The position numbers and the translations under genes were made by a program. Below, in pieces: positions 35,975-44,458 of a DNA stretch of 64,000 bases. This DNA comes from Thermogemmata fonticola. Lineage in GTDB: Bacteria > Planctomycetota > Planctomycetia > Gemmatales > Gemmataceae. Location: positions 930,001-994,000 of the forward strand of contig NZ_JACEFB010000001.1 in assembly GCF_013694095.1 (NCBI RefSeq). Direction: 5' to 3'. The first letter of the stretch is position 1, and every line of letters begins with the position of its first letter. Below the pieces are notes generated by a model. The model worked only from the letters and a program-made list of their open reading frames with translations, was not told the DNA's origin and did not search any database.

Positions 35975-36261
35975 TCGTTGATCTCCAGCGCGCAACCGAG
36001 GGAGAGGTAGCGGCAGGGTAGTGGCGTGGATGGGACATCCTGACCCAACACGCCGCCTCCGCATCATCTAATAGGGGCGGAGAAGGTTTCAATTCCATCC
36101 GACACTGTTTAGAATAGGTTGAACCCCAGGGATGTCCATTGCTCCTGGCCCTGGTCTCGGCGATGACACACGGGTTTCACCACCGAGCTGCCACTGGGAG
36201 TGGAGAGATTTCGCCCAAAGAGGAGCGAATCGCCTAAAGAGTCACTGGAAAGGACGAGCCA

Positions 36262-37332
36262 ATGTCTCCCCGCCCCGCGATTGTTTTTGGGTTGGCCTGC
36301 GGCTTGGCCGGTGTGTTGCTTCCCCTCCTGCCAGCTTCGCCCTCCCCGGACATTCCCCCCGCGACCGTTGTAAGCTGGTCCCCCTCGCCGTCCCCGCTGC
36401 GGCAGGTGGTTTCTGCTTGGGCCCAAAAAGGGGGCCTCCAAGTCGAGGTAGCCCCCCCTTTGGCCGAACTTCCTGTCTCTCTCTCGTTGGAGAACGTTCC
36501 GTTGTGGGAGGCGTTGGAGCGAACCGCCCGGCAGGTTCGGGGACAGTGGAACGTCAGTGCTGACGGGAAAAGCCTGCGCTTGCTCCCAAAGGGGGAAGGG
36601 CAAACGATCGCAGCCTCGGCCGGCCCCTTCCGAATCGTGGTGCAAACGGTCCATGCCCGCTTGCAGCCTTCCACGGCCCATGCCGTTTGTGACCTCGATC
36701 TGCTGGTCCACTGGGAACCGCGTTATCCCGTGTACCGAATCGACGCCTCTCCCAGCATCACGATGGCTCAGGACGAGCGGGGGCAATCTCTCGCGGCGGA
36801 AAGCTCCAGGAGCCGCCAATATCCCCCTGCCGCCGCCAGCGAGATGTTTGTACGTCTCACCGGGGTGCGACGGCAGGCGCAGCGGATTGCATGTTTGGAG
36901 GGCGTGTTCCGGGTGACGTTGGCCGAGCGCCTGCTCACCCTCCGTTGGGACACCCCGCCGCGGGAGAAAATGGTGACACAAACAGCCGGTCCTCTCATCT
37001 TCACCTGGAAGTCGCTGCGGCGAAATCCCACCCTGCAAGTATGGGAGGTGGAGCTGGAGGGGGAATATCCAGCCGACCATCCGCGGTTCGATAGTTACGA
37101 AGAGAGCAAGTGGCTGCGGGATGTGCAGATTCAGTGGCGCACCGCCGCAGGCCGAATTGTCCGCCCCCAAGGGGAGGAGATTTATGCCAGTGGACGCAAA
37201 GTCCAGGTGGCCTGTCAATTCCCGCAGGCCATTGATCCCCTTGCGGCGGGCGGGTCGTTGCTCTTGACCGTCCCAGCCCCCCTGCGCGAAGTCCGCATCC
37301 CCTTCCGCTTGGAGAATATCCCGCTTCCCTGA
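36262..37332 (+). CDS. Exported protein of unknown function with STN-like N-terminal domain
   Basis: A 356-residue protein with a signal peptide (about residues 1-28). Residues 45-110 resemble the short secretin/TonB N-terminal fold, with a pattern like that in the secretin of this window (LPVSLSLENVPLWEALERTA). The rest is beta-rich with no recognised motif, including GVFRVTLAERLLTLRWD and a closing LREVRIPFRLENIPLP, in which the FRLENIPLP pattern echoes the STN part. AAGGACGA precedes the ATG. It stands between divergent aceE and the next plus-strand genes. Envelope location is likely; function unknown. Confidence 0.72.
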   Translation: MSPRPAIVFGLACGLAGVLLPLLPASPSPDIPPATVVSWSPSPSPLRQVVSAWAQKGGLQVEVAPPLAELPVSLSLENVPLWEALERTARQVRGQWNVSADGKSLRLLPKGEGQTIAASAGPFRIVVQTVHARLQPSTAHAVCDLDLLVHWEPRYPVYRIDASPSITMAQDERGQSLAAESSRSRQYPPAAASEMFVRLTGVRRQAQRIACLEGVFRVTLAERLLTLRWDTPPREKMVTQTAGPLIFTWKSLRRNPTLQVWEVELEGEYPADHPRFDSYEESKWLRDVQIQWRTAAGRIVRPQGEEIYASGRKVQVACQFPQAIDPLAAGGSLLLTVPAPLREVRIPFRLENIPLP

Positions 37333-37582
37333 GAGCGGTGCTGGCGGCGACATGTGAACAACATGCCAGAACGGTCCCTGTCCCATGACGAGTTTCGCCA
37401 CTCAAGTTCTCTCCATTGCACGAGATGGAACTACGCCGTATAATCCTCCCAGGGAAACCGCATGGTTCACGCAGGGAAGCGGATCGGAACGACGGCCAAG
37501 ACGCAACGGCCGTCTCCAACAGCGGGCAGAAATGATTTCTTGAGCGGCCTTCGCACCAACTCCCAGCGAGGGGAAGAGTGTC

Positions 37583-37972
37583 ATGCCGGCGACATCCTCT
37601 CCGACGCGCTTGCGAACGGATTGGGAACTGTTACAAGGTGCCTGGCGATCGGTAGCCGGTCCCTGTGAGGCCCGCTTGCTGATTGCGGGGGACCATTTCA
37701 GTTTCGAGTTTTTGGATGGCGACATTTACATGGGAACGTTCGTCTTGACGCCAGAGGGGATGGATATGCATATCCTGGCGGGACCGGCGGAGCACCGGGG
37801 TAAGACGGCGCTCTGTCTGTACCGCTTGGAAGGGGGTGTCTTGCAGTGGTCGCCGGGCCGGCCGGGATCGCAGCGGCGCCCCAGCCGTTTCCCGGAGGTG
37901 GATGATCCCCGCTCGCTGTCGTTCGTCTTCCGCCGGGATCGTCGGCTCGCCCGCCGTGGACCGCTGCGCTAG
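37583..37972 (+). CDS. Small TIGR03067-like protein
   Basis: A 129-residue protein without a signal peptide. It begins with a helix DWELLQGAWR, continues as beta strands (LLIAGDHFSFEFLDGDIYMG) and ends SLSFVFRRDRR, a layout matching the planctomycete TIGR03067 family as I know it. That family has no assigned function. GAGGGGAAGAG precedes the ATG at a normal distance. It is about 100 bp upstream of the PFOR genes on the same strand, with no obvious functional link. The assignment is by eye and moderately secure. Confidence 0.62.
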   Translation: MPATSSPTRLRTDWELLQGAWRSVAGPCEARLLIAGDHFSFEFLDGDIYMGTFVLTPEGMDMHILAGPAEHRGKTALCLYRLEGGVLQWSPGRPGSQRRPSRFPEVDDPRSLSFVFRRDRRLARRGPLR

Positions 37973-38074
37973 GTGTTGAAAATCGCTCGTGGTTCCTCCG
38001 CCCAGGTTTCCCTTGCGCCCCTGCGGGCATACACCAACAGTATCCATGACCTCAAAGCGGGAGGTTTTCGATTC

Positions 38075-40066
38075 ATGAGCATCGCTGTTGCGCAAGCGCC
38101 GATCCGGACTCCCGAGGCCAGCCGTGAAGCCGTCGAGGCTAGCTATCAGTATCCGGGCATTCCGACCACGTGCGACGGCGCCGAAGCCGTGGTCCATGTG
38201 GAGACGCACATCAGCCAGGCGGCAGGGGCGTATCCGATCACCAGCTCCACCACCATGGGAGGCGGTTTCAATGCGGCGGTCATGAACGGGGCGAAGAACC
38301 TTTGGGGCGACCCCCTGATGTTCTTTGAACCGGAGAGCGAACATTCGGCCGCTTCCATCTGCGAAGGGTTCGCCGTGGCGGGGGGGCGCGTCACCAATTT
38401 CACCAGCGGCCAGGGCTTGGTCCTGATGAAAGAGGTGCTTTACACCATCGCCGGCAAACGCCTGCCCGTGGTGATGAACATCGGAGCCAGGGCTTTGACC
38501 AGTCAGGGCCTCAACGTCCACGCTGGGCATGACGACGTCATGAGCGTGGCGGACTGCGGCTGGGGCATGCTCTTTGCCCGCAATGCGCAGGAGGCAGGGG
38601 ATTTCTGCCTCATCTGCCGCCGCGTCGCTGAAGCGACCTTTACCCCCTTCTTCAACATCCAGGACGGCTTCCTCACAACTCATACTGTCGAAACGGTCCG
38701 CCTGCCGGAACCGGAATTCATGAAGGAGTACGTCGGCAACCCCAAGGAAAAGCTGATCAACCTGATGGACCCCGCCAACCCTATGATGTCCGGCGTGGTG
38801 CAAAACCAGGACTCGTACATGAAGGGGAAGATCGCCCAGCGCTGGTACTACGACCGCATTGCGCCGGCGCTGGAGGATGCCTTCGACGAGTTTGCCCGTA
38901 AGACCGGACGGCGCTACGGCTTCGTCGAACCCTACCGCTGCGAGGATGCCGAATACATCCTCGTCGGTATGGGCTGTTACATGGAGACTGCCAAGGCCGT
39001 CGTGGATTACCTGCGGGAGAAAAAAGGGATTGCCGCGGGATGCCTGACGGTGTTCGTCTTCCGCCCCTTCCCGGCCCGCCACATCGTCGAGGCGCTGAAG
39101 AACTGCACGGCCTTCACTGTCCTGGAACGCATGGACGACCCGCTGTCCACCACGGGCAACCACCTGACGCGGGAAATCAAGGCGGCCTTCTGCGATGCCA
39201 TGACGGGACAAAATGGCCAGGAAAAGATCGACCGCATTCCGCGCATCTATCATGGCTCCGCGGGGTTGGGCAGCCGGGATGTCCGTCCCGGTGACCTCAT
39301 CGCCGCTTTCCACAACATGATGATCGACGGCCCGGACTACTTCTGCGTCGGCATCGATCATCCGCTCGCTCTTAAGGTCACGGAAGACCCCGATCTGCGC
39401 CCCAGCGGGGCCTTCTCCATGCGCGGGCACTCCGTCGGCGGTTTCGGCTCCGTTACCACGAACAAAGTCATCGCCACGATCGCCGGCAACGTCTTCGGTA
39501 AAGATGTGCAAGCCTACCCCAAGTACGGCTCCGAAAAGAAAGGCCTGCCCACCACCTATTACCTCACCATTGCCGATAGCCATATCAATCTCCACTCCGA
39601 ACTCGAACGGGTGGAATTGCTGGTGATCAACGATCCCACGGCGATCCTGAGTCCTTTGACTCTCAAAGGTCTGGTTCCCGGCGGCGCCATCTTCATGCAG
39701 TCGCCCTACAGCGACCCCGCCGAGGTCTGGAAACGCATCCCCGATTTCAACCGCCGGACGATTCGAGAAAACAACATCCGGGTCTATTACTGCGACATGG
39801 TGCGCATTGCCCGGGAAGTTGCCAGTGAACCTGACTTGCAGATGCGCATGCAAGGCATTGTACTCCTGGGGGCGTTCCTGCGATTGACCCCTTATGCACG
39901 GGAAGCCGGCATGACCGACGAGCAGGTGTACGCCGGGGTCGAGAAAGCCCTGCGCAAGTACTTCGGCAAGCGCGGCGACCAGGTGGTTCAGGAAAACCTC
40001 ACCTGCGTCAAGCGCGGCTACAGCGAGATGAAGGAAATCCCCCGGAGCATCATCGCGGCGGAGTGA
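38075..40066 (+). CDS. Pyruvate:ferredoxin oxidoreductase, alpha-gamma fusion subunit
   Basis: A 663-residue subunit corresponding to NifJ domains I-III. It begins with the pyrimidine-binding domain (YPITSSTTMGGGFNAAVMNG and FTSGQGLVLMKEVLYTIAGK). Domain II, a transketolase C-terminal-like region, follows (LVGMGCYMETAKAVVDYLRE). The last third is the gamma domain (MRGHSVGGFGSVTTNKVIAT). The complex oxidises pyruvate with CoA to acetyl-CoA and CO2 and reduces ferredoxin. ATG 38075 follows GGGAGG by eleven bases; the frame is open further upstream without homology. The partner subunit starts 128 bp downstream. A different 2-oxoacid specificity cannot be excluded. Confidence 0.88.
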   Translation: MSIAVAQAPIRTPEASREAVEASYQYPGIPTTCDGAEAVVHVETHISQAAGAYPITSSTTMGGGFNAAVMNGAKNLWGDPLMFFEPESEHSAASICEGFAVAGGRVTNFTSGQGLVLMKEVLYTIAGKRLPVVMNIGARALTSQGLNVHAGHDDVMSVADCGWGMLFARNAQEAGDFCLICRRVAEATFTPFFNIQDGFLTTHTVETVRLPEPEFMKEYVGNPKEKLINLMDPANPMMSGVVQNQDSYMKGKIAQRWYYDRIAPALEDAFDEFARKTGRRYGFVEPYRCEDAEYILVGMGCYMETAKAVVDYLREKKGIAAGCLTVFVFRPFPARHIVEALKNCTAFTVLERMDDPLSTTGNHLTREIKAAFCDAMTGQNGQEKIDRIPRIYHGSAGLGSRDVRPGDLIAAFHNMMIDGPDYFCVGIDHPLALKVTEDPDLRPSGAFSMRGHSVGGFGSVTTNKVIATIAGNVFGKDVQAYPKYGSEKKGLPTTYYLTIADSHINLHSELERVELLVINDPTAILSPLTLKGLVPGGAIFMQSPYSDPAEVWKRIPDFNRRTIRENNIRVYYCDMVRIAREVASEPDLQMRMQGIVLLGAFLRLTPYAREAGMTDEQVYAGVEKALRKYFGKRGDQVVQENLTCVKRGYSEMKEIPRSIIAAE

Positions 40067-40193
40067 GCGGCGCTACCGCTTGGCCATCGGCTCTGGGCCT
40101 GCTGTTTCGGGCTGTGTGCACTTGGCCTGAAGGAATCTGCATAACCGGGAAACCACTCACCGCAGGAAACCATCGAACTCGCGAGGTGAATTT

Positions 40194-41840
40194 ATGGCAA
40201 CAGCGACCCTGCAAGCTCCCTCGATGAACGCGGCCCACGAACGCGACCCGTTCAACAACAGTTGCTACGGTACGACTATCGACCGGCCTTACAAATTGGT
40301 CAGTCTCCCCGTGCTGGATGTGGTCGATTTCAACGAACGGATCATCCGGGGTTATGAGGAAGGGTACGGGGAAAAGGAGTTGCCAGCGGACCTGTCTGTC
40401 GCCCGCTCGCTCATTCCGGCAGGCACCGCTTCGTTGCGGGACTTTAGCTACATCGCCCCGGAAATTCCTGAATACATCCCGGAAAACTGCACCGGCTGTA
40501 TGGAGTGTGTGACGGAATGCCCCGATACCGCCATCCTCGGCAAGGTGCTTTCCGAGGAAGAATGGCAGCAGAAGATGAGCCAACTGCCGCCGGAAGATCG
40601 CGCCCTGTACGAACCCCAATGGTCCCGCACCAAGAAGTACTACGACGGCTTCAAGAAGAAGCTCGGCGTCGGCGGGATGTTCAACATCATCATCGACCCG
40701 TCCAAGTGCAAGGGCTGCGCGGAGTGCGTGACAGTCTGCGATGACAACGCCTTGCGCATGGTGCCCAAAACGGATGAGGTCATGTACAAGGCGCGGAAAA
40801 GCCACCGCTTGTTCAAGAACATGGGGCCGTCCGACGAGAAGTACATCAGCGGCAACCTGCTCATCGACATCATGCTCAAGGAAAGCGCCCATATCTATAC
40901 GGGCGGTGCTGGCTCCTGCGCCGGCTGCGGGGAAGGGACGGCTTTGCGTATGCTCTGCGCCGCCACCGGCAGCAAATACGGCGAAGATTGGGGCATCGTC
41001 GCCGCCACGGGCTGCAACACTGTGTACACTTCCACCTATCCTTACAATCCGTATCTGGTGCCCTGGACCAACTCCCTCTTCGAGAATGCCCCCACCTATG
41101 CGATTGGCGTGCGGATGCGCTGGGACCAAATGGGCTGGAAGGACAAACCCCTTTGGGTCATCGGTGGGGATGGCGCCATGTACGACATCGGCTTCCAGGC
41201 CCTCTCCCGCATGTTCATGAGCGGCCTCAACATCAAGGTGTTTGTCCTGGACACGCAAGTGTATTCCAACACCGGCGGCCAGGCTTCGACCAGTAGCTAC
41301 ACCGGCCAGAACACCAAGATGTCCGTGCATGGCAAGGCAGTATTCGGCAAGCAGGAACGCCGCAAGGAGATCGCCCAAATCGCCATGATGCATCCGGGAG
41401 TTTACGTCGCCCAGACGACCTGTGCCCACGTCAATCACTTTTACAAGTCCGTCTTAGGCGCCCTGGAGTATCCGGGACCGGCCATTGTCTCTTGCTACAC
41501 GACTTGCCAGCCGGAGCACGGCGTAGCGGATAACATGGCGGCGGAACAAGCCCGTCTGGCCGTCGATAGCCGAGCTTTCCCCTTGCTCATCTACGATCCG
41601 CGTGCAGGGGATACCATCAAAAGCCGTCTCTCCCTGCAAGGCAACCCGAACGTCAAAGGGGATTGGTACATCCACCCGAAGACCGGCAAGGAGATCACCT
41701 TCATCGACTTCGCGCGCACGGAGGGCCGTTTCGCCAAGCATTTCGACAAAGACGGCAACCCGTCGGAAGTGCTCCTGGCGGCCAACCAGGACCGCTTGCA
41801 AAACTGGCGGCTGCTTCAGGAACTTGCTGGTCTGCGCTGA
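40194..41840 (+). CDS. Pyruvate:ferredoxin oxidoreductase, ferredoxin-beta fusion subunit
   Basis: A 548-residue subunit corresponding to NifJ domains V-VI. The ferredoxin part holds two [4Fe-4S] sites: Cys99, 102, 105, 109 (CTGCMECVTEC) and Cys172, 175, 178, 182 (CKGCAECVTVC). In the second site the residue after the last Cys is Asp, not the usual Pro. The ThDP part has SCAGCGEG, ATGCNTVY, GDG at 325-327 and LDTQVYSNTGGQAST, close to NifJ. Further cysteines (SCYTTCQPEHG) fit the proximal cluster region. GCGAGGTGA precedes the ATG. Together with the upstream gene it makes a two-polypeptide PFOR, where NifJ is a single chain. Confidence 0.9.
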   Translation: MATATLQAPSMNAAHERDPFNNSCYGTTIDRPYKLVSLPVLDVVDFNERIIRGYEEGYGEKELPADLSVARSLIPAGTASLRDFSYIAPEIPEYIPENCTGCMECVTECPDTAILGKVLSEEEWQQKMSQLPPEDRALYEPQWSRTKKYYDGFKKKLGVGGMFNIIIDPSKCKGCAECVTVCDDNALRMVPKTDEVMYKARKSHRLFKNMGPSDEKYISGNLLIDIMLKESAHIYTGGAGSCAGCGEGTALRMLCAATGSKYGEDWGIVAATGCNTVYTSTYPYNPYLVPWTNSLFENAPTYAIGVRMRWDQMGWKDKPLWVIGGDGAMYDIGFQALSRMFMSGLNIKVFVLDTQVYSNTGGQASTSSYTGQNTKMSVHGKAVFGKQERRKEIAQIAMMHPGVYVAQTTCAHVNHFYKSVLGALEYPGPAIVSCYTTCQPEHGVADNMAAEQARLAVDSRAFPLLIYDPRAGDTIKSRLSLQGNPNVKGDWYIHPKTGKEITFIDFARTEGRFAKHFDKDGNPSEVLLAANQDRLQNWRLLQELAGLR

Positions 41841-41895
41841 AGCCTATCGCCGATGGTGATGAAGCCCATCGGGGTTAGCACGACAACGTTGTGCC

Positions 41896-42222
41896 ATGCC
41901 AGCTCCCCTGCCTCCTCCCAAAGCGGTGCATGTGTTCCAGGGCGATGTGGGCGCGGCCCTGGAGTTTCTCAAGCGTGCCCGCTGGGAATTGCGGGAGCTG
42001 CGTTACGCCCGCCTTTACCAGGATCGTCTGCTGGTCATCGACGTGAACCGCGATTCCCTGGAAATCCAGGGCGTGGGTTATCCCCATTCGGCAGCGGCGA
42101 CACTGTTGCGTGCAGTCAACGCAGCGTTCGATCCCGCCACGCTCGCCGAGGCCACATCCGCCGAGTATAAGGAGTTCACCACGGGACGGCGCCACGCTTG
42201 GGCCGAAGATCGCGTCATGTAG
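41896..42222 (+). CDS. Small hypothetical protein
   Basis: A 108-residue soluble protein with no signal peptide. It has the look of a compact alpha/beta domain (VHVFQGDVGAALEFLKRA, RLLVIDVNRDSLEIQGVGY, HSAAATLLRAVNAAF) and high-GC third positions, which favour real coding. The ribosome-binding site is weak. It starts 55 bp after the PFOR beta gene on the same strand and may be the last gene of that transcript. I do not recognise a family. Confidence 0.6.
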   Translation: MPAPLPPPKAVHVFQGDVGAALEFLKRARWELRELRYARLYQDRLLVIDVNRDSLEIQGVGYPHSAAATLLRAVNAAFDPATLAEATSAEYKEFTTGRRHAWAEDRVM

Positions 42223-42323
42223 ATGGACACCCCCGTCCTTTCCGACCTCTTGGACTTCAGTACGTATCTGTCTTGCGCCACTGTCAAACAGCCGCAGTCA
42301 GGAAAGCGGGGAGCGAAAGGGTT

Positions 42324-44120
42324 TCAGCGGCGGTCATACACGATGCGGCCTCCCACCCCTGTCAGCAAGACCCGCGTGTCCCGAATATCATCTACGGGAC
42401 ACGTGAAGATATCCCGGTCGATGAGGATGAAATCGGCTAGCTTACCCACTTCCAGGGAGCCTTTCTGTTTTTCTTCCCGGTGGAGGTAGGCATTATTGAT
42501 GGTGTAAAGGCGCAGGGCTTGTTCGCGTGTTAAGGCTTCCGCCGGTTGATGGACCTGTCCGCTTTCCAGCCGTCGCGTGATGGCCACCCACATTCCCAGC
42601 CACGGACTCCAGGGATTGGTGCTGCTGAACGGATCGGTCCGGATCATGTGATCGCTGCCCCCGCCGATGGTCGTGTATTTCCACCACGATTGATAGGGCT
42701 GGAACCAGCGCATCCGTTCCGGTCCCAGGAGCCGAAGCAGAGTATCGCCATCTTTGTAGAGCCAGGCGGGTTGGATGTCGGCGCAGACACCCAGCTTGCG
42801 GCAGCGTTCGAGATTGTGCTGGCTAGGAAAGTTGGCGTGCGTGATGCAGAAGCGCAAGTCGCGGATAGGGACAAAGCGGTCCGCAAATTCATAGGCATCG
42901 AGGAGCACATCCATCGCCGCTTCTCCGGCGCAGTGAGCTGTTACAGCCCACCGCCGACGCGCCGCCTCTACGCAGAAAGTCTGCAACTGTTCCGGAGGAA
43001 CGAAGAGCAAGCCCCGGTAGTTCTCCTCCGTCACCTGATAGGCTTCGCCTTTGGGCCAGGGTTGACGCATGTAGGCCGTCCCGTTGAGCATGCCTCCGTC
43101 CAGAAAAATTTTGATGGGGCCGATGCGGACCCAATCATCCCCCGCGCCGGTCGGCCCGTCCTGTTTTTCGGGTCCCAGGAGTTGTTCCAGCCGCCGGATG
43201 AGGTCATCGGCATTTCCCGTAGGAGAAAAACTGCGGGCGACGTTGACGCGTACGGTCAGTTCGCCCCGTTGCTGGAGATCGCGATAGAGTTTCAAGGCAT
43301 TCGGTCCGGCGTTGCGGTCGGAGATGCTGGTCAAGCCATGAGCGTTGTACAATGCGAAAAGTTTTTTGACAGCGGCCTGTCGTTGCTCCGGAGTCAACCG
43401 CTCGCCTCCACCAGGCACACCTTTGAGGACACTGTAGGCATTGCGAAGCAGACCGGTCGGCTCCCCGGTTTTCGGATCCCGCACAATCTGTCCCGCCGGC
43501 GGATCCTTGGTGTGCCGGGTGATGCCTGAGACCTTCAAACCGAGGCTATTGACCACGCCGGCTGGCCCTGCGTGGTACAACACCGGATGCTCGGGCGCCG
43601 CTGCATCTAGCTCGGCGCGGGTCGGGAAGCGGGCTTCTTTCAGGCGGGTCGGGAAACCATAGCGGATAACGATCCACTCGCCTTTGGGCGTGCGTTGGGC
43701 TTGGGCGCGGATAGCTTCGAGCACTTCGGCCACGGAACGGAATTGCGGCAGCGGTCCTTCCGCTTCGCTCCAAGCGGCTTGCAGGGGATGGGTATGGCTG
43801 TCGTATAATCCCGGCAGCACCATGCGCCCCTGGGCATCGATCATCGTGGTTTTCGGCCCTTGCCACCGCAGAATATCCGCATTTTTCCCCACCGCGATAA
43901 TTCGCCCATCGCGCACGGCCAACGCCTCGGCTATACTCATCCGCTCATCCACCGTGACCACCCGCGCATTGTGAAGGATCAGGTCGGCGGGAGGCGATTC
44001 CGCTTTCTTCTCCGTTTGTACCTGCCGCAGGTCTGTTTCGCGGCAGAGGCAAGTGTCCCAAATCACCCCGATCAGTACTCCCAAAATTGCCGTGGCGGTA
44101 AAAAAGTGTCTCGGAGCCAT
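42324..44120 (-). CDS. Exported YtcJ-like metal-dependent amidohydrolase
   Basis: A 598-residue amidohydrolase of the YtcJ/amidohydrolase-3 type, which hydrolyses amide or related bonds in unknown substrates. An N-terminal hydrophobic stretch (FFTATAILGVLIGVIWDTC) suggests export or anchoring. Motifs are LILHNARVVTVDE, GLYDSHTHPLQAAW (first metal-site HxH), AHCAGEAAMDVLLDAYE, RFCITHANFPSQ and GGGSDHMIRTDPFSSTNPW (catalytic Asp). It ends with the beta-sandwich GKLADFILIDRDIF. ATG 44120 follows AAAGGAAAC; 19 codons of open frame further upstream are unlikely. Convergent with the small gene before it. Confidence 0.87.
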   Translation of the reverse strand: MAPRHFFTATAILGVLIGVIWDTCLCRETDLRQVQTEKKAESPPADLILHNARVVTVDERMSIAEALAVRDGRIIAVGKNADILRWQGPKTTMIDAQGRMVLPGLYDSHTHPLQAAWSEAEGPLPQFRSVAEVLEAIRAQAQRTPKGEWIVIRYGFPTRLKEARFPTRAELDAAAPEHPVLYHAGPAGVVNSLGLKVSGITRHTKDPPAGQIVRDPKTGEPTGLLRNAYSVLKGVPGGGERLTPEQRQAAVKKLFALYNAHGLTSISDRNAGPNALKLYRDLQQRGELTVRVNVARSFSPTGNADDLIRRLEQLLGPEKQDGPTGAGDDWVRIGPIKIFLDGGMLNGTAYMRQPWPKGEAYQVTEENYRGLLFVPPEQLQTFCVEAARRRWAVTAHCAGEAAMDVLLDAYEFADRFVPIRDLRFCITHANFPSQHNLERCRKLGVCADIQPAWLYKDGDTLLRLLGPERMRWFQPYQSWWKYTTIGGGSDHMIRTDPFSSTNPWSPWLGMWVAITRRLESGQVHQPAEALTREQALRLYTINNAYLHREEKQKGSLEVGKLADFILIDRDIFTCPVDDIRDTRVLLTGVGGRIVYDRR

Positions 44121-44458
44121 GTTTCCTTTCTCCCGATTGGGAGGAACCTCCTCCCGGTTCACACAACAGGAAGCCAACGGCTTGACCCCCTGCTCTAATC
44201 TACCAGGACTCCGCCGCCGCTCAAGCGAATCGATCTCCCTTCAGAAAAGTGTCGTTCTCCTGAAGGAAGTTCGGTCCTCCCCATAGTGCGGACAAATCAT
44301 CTCCAAGCAAGCCTTCCCCCTCGTCAGGCGGAAGGTTTCCGATTACACTGCTTTACAATCTGAGGTGGTGCACAACAAAGGGTATGCCACCCCCAGTAAT
44401 CCCAGCAACGAGCGGGCATCGAGCCATGAGGGGACGCACACTTCGAGGCAAGGACATA

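Noticed and set aside
37631-39853. Minus-strand 740-codon open frame across the TIGR03067-like and PFOR alpha genes
   Set aside because: It crosses two well-supported plus-strand genes, has no family motifs and has the composition of an antisense shadow.
40050-41438. Minus-strand 462-codon open frame opposite PFOR beta
   Set aside because: It is antisense to an unambiguous ferredoxin-ThDP subunit and has no signature of its own.
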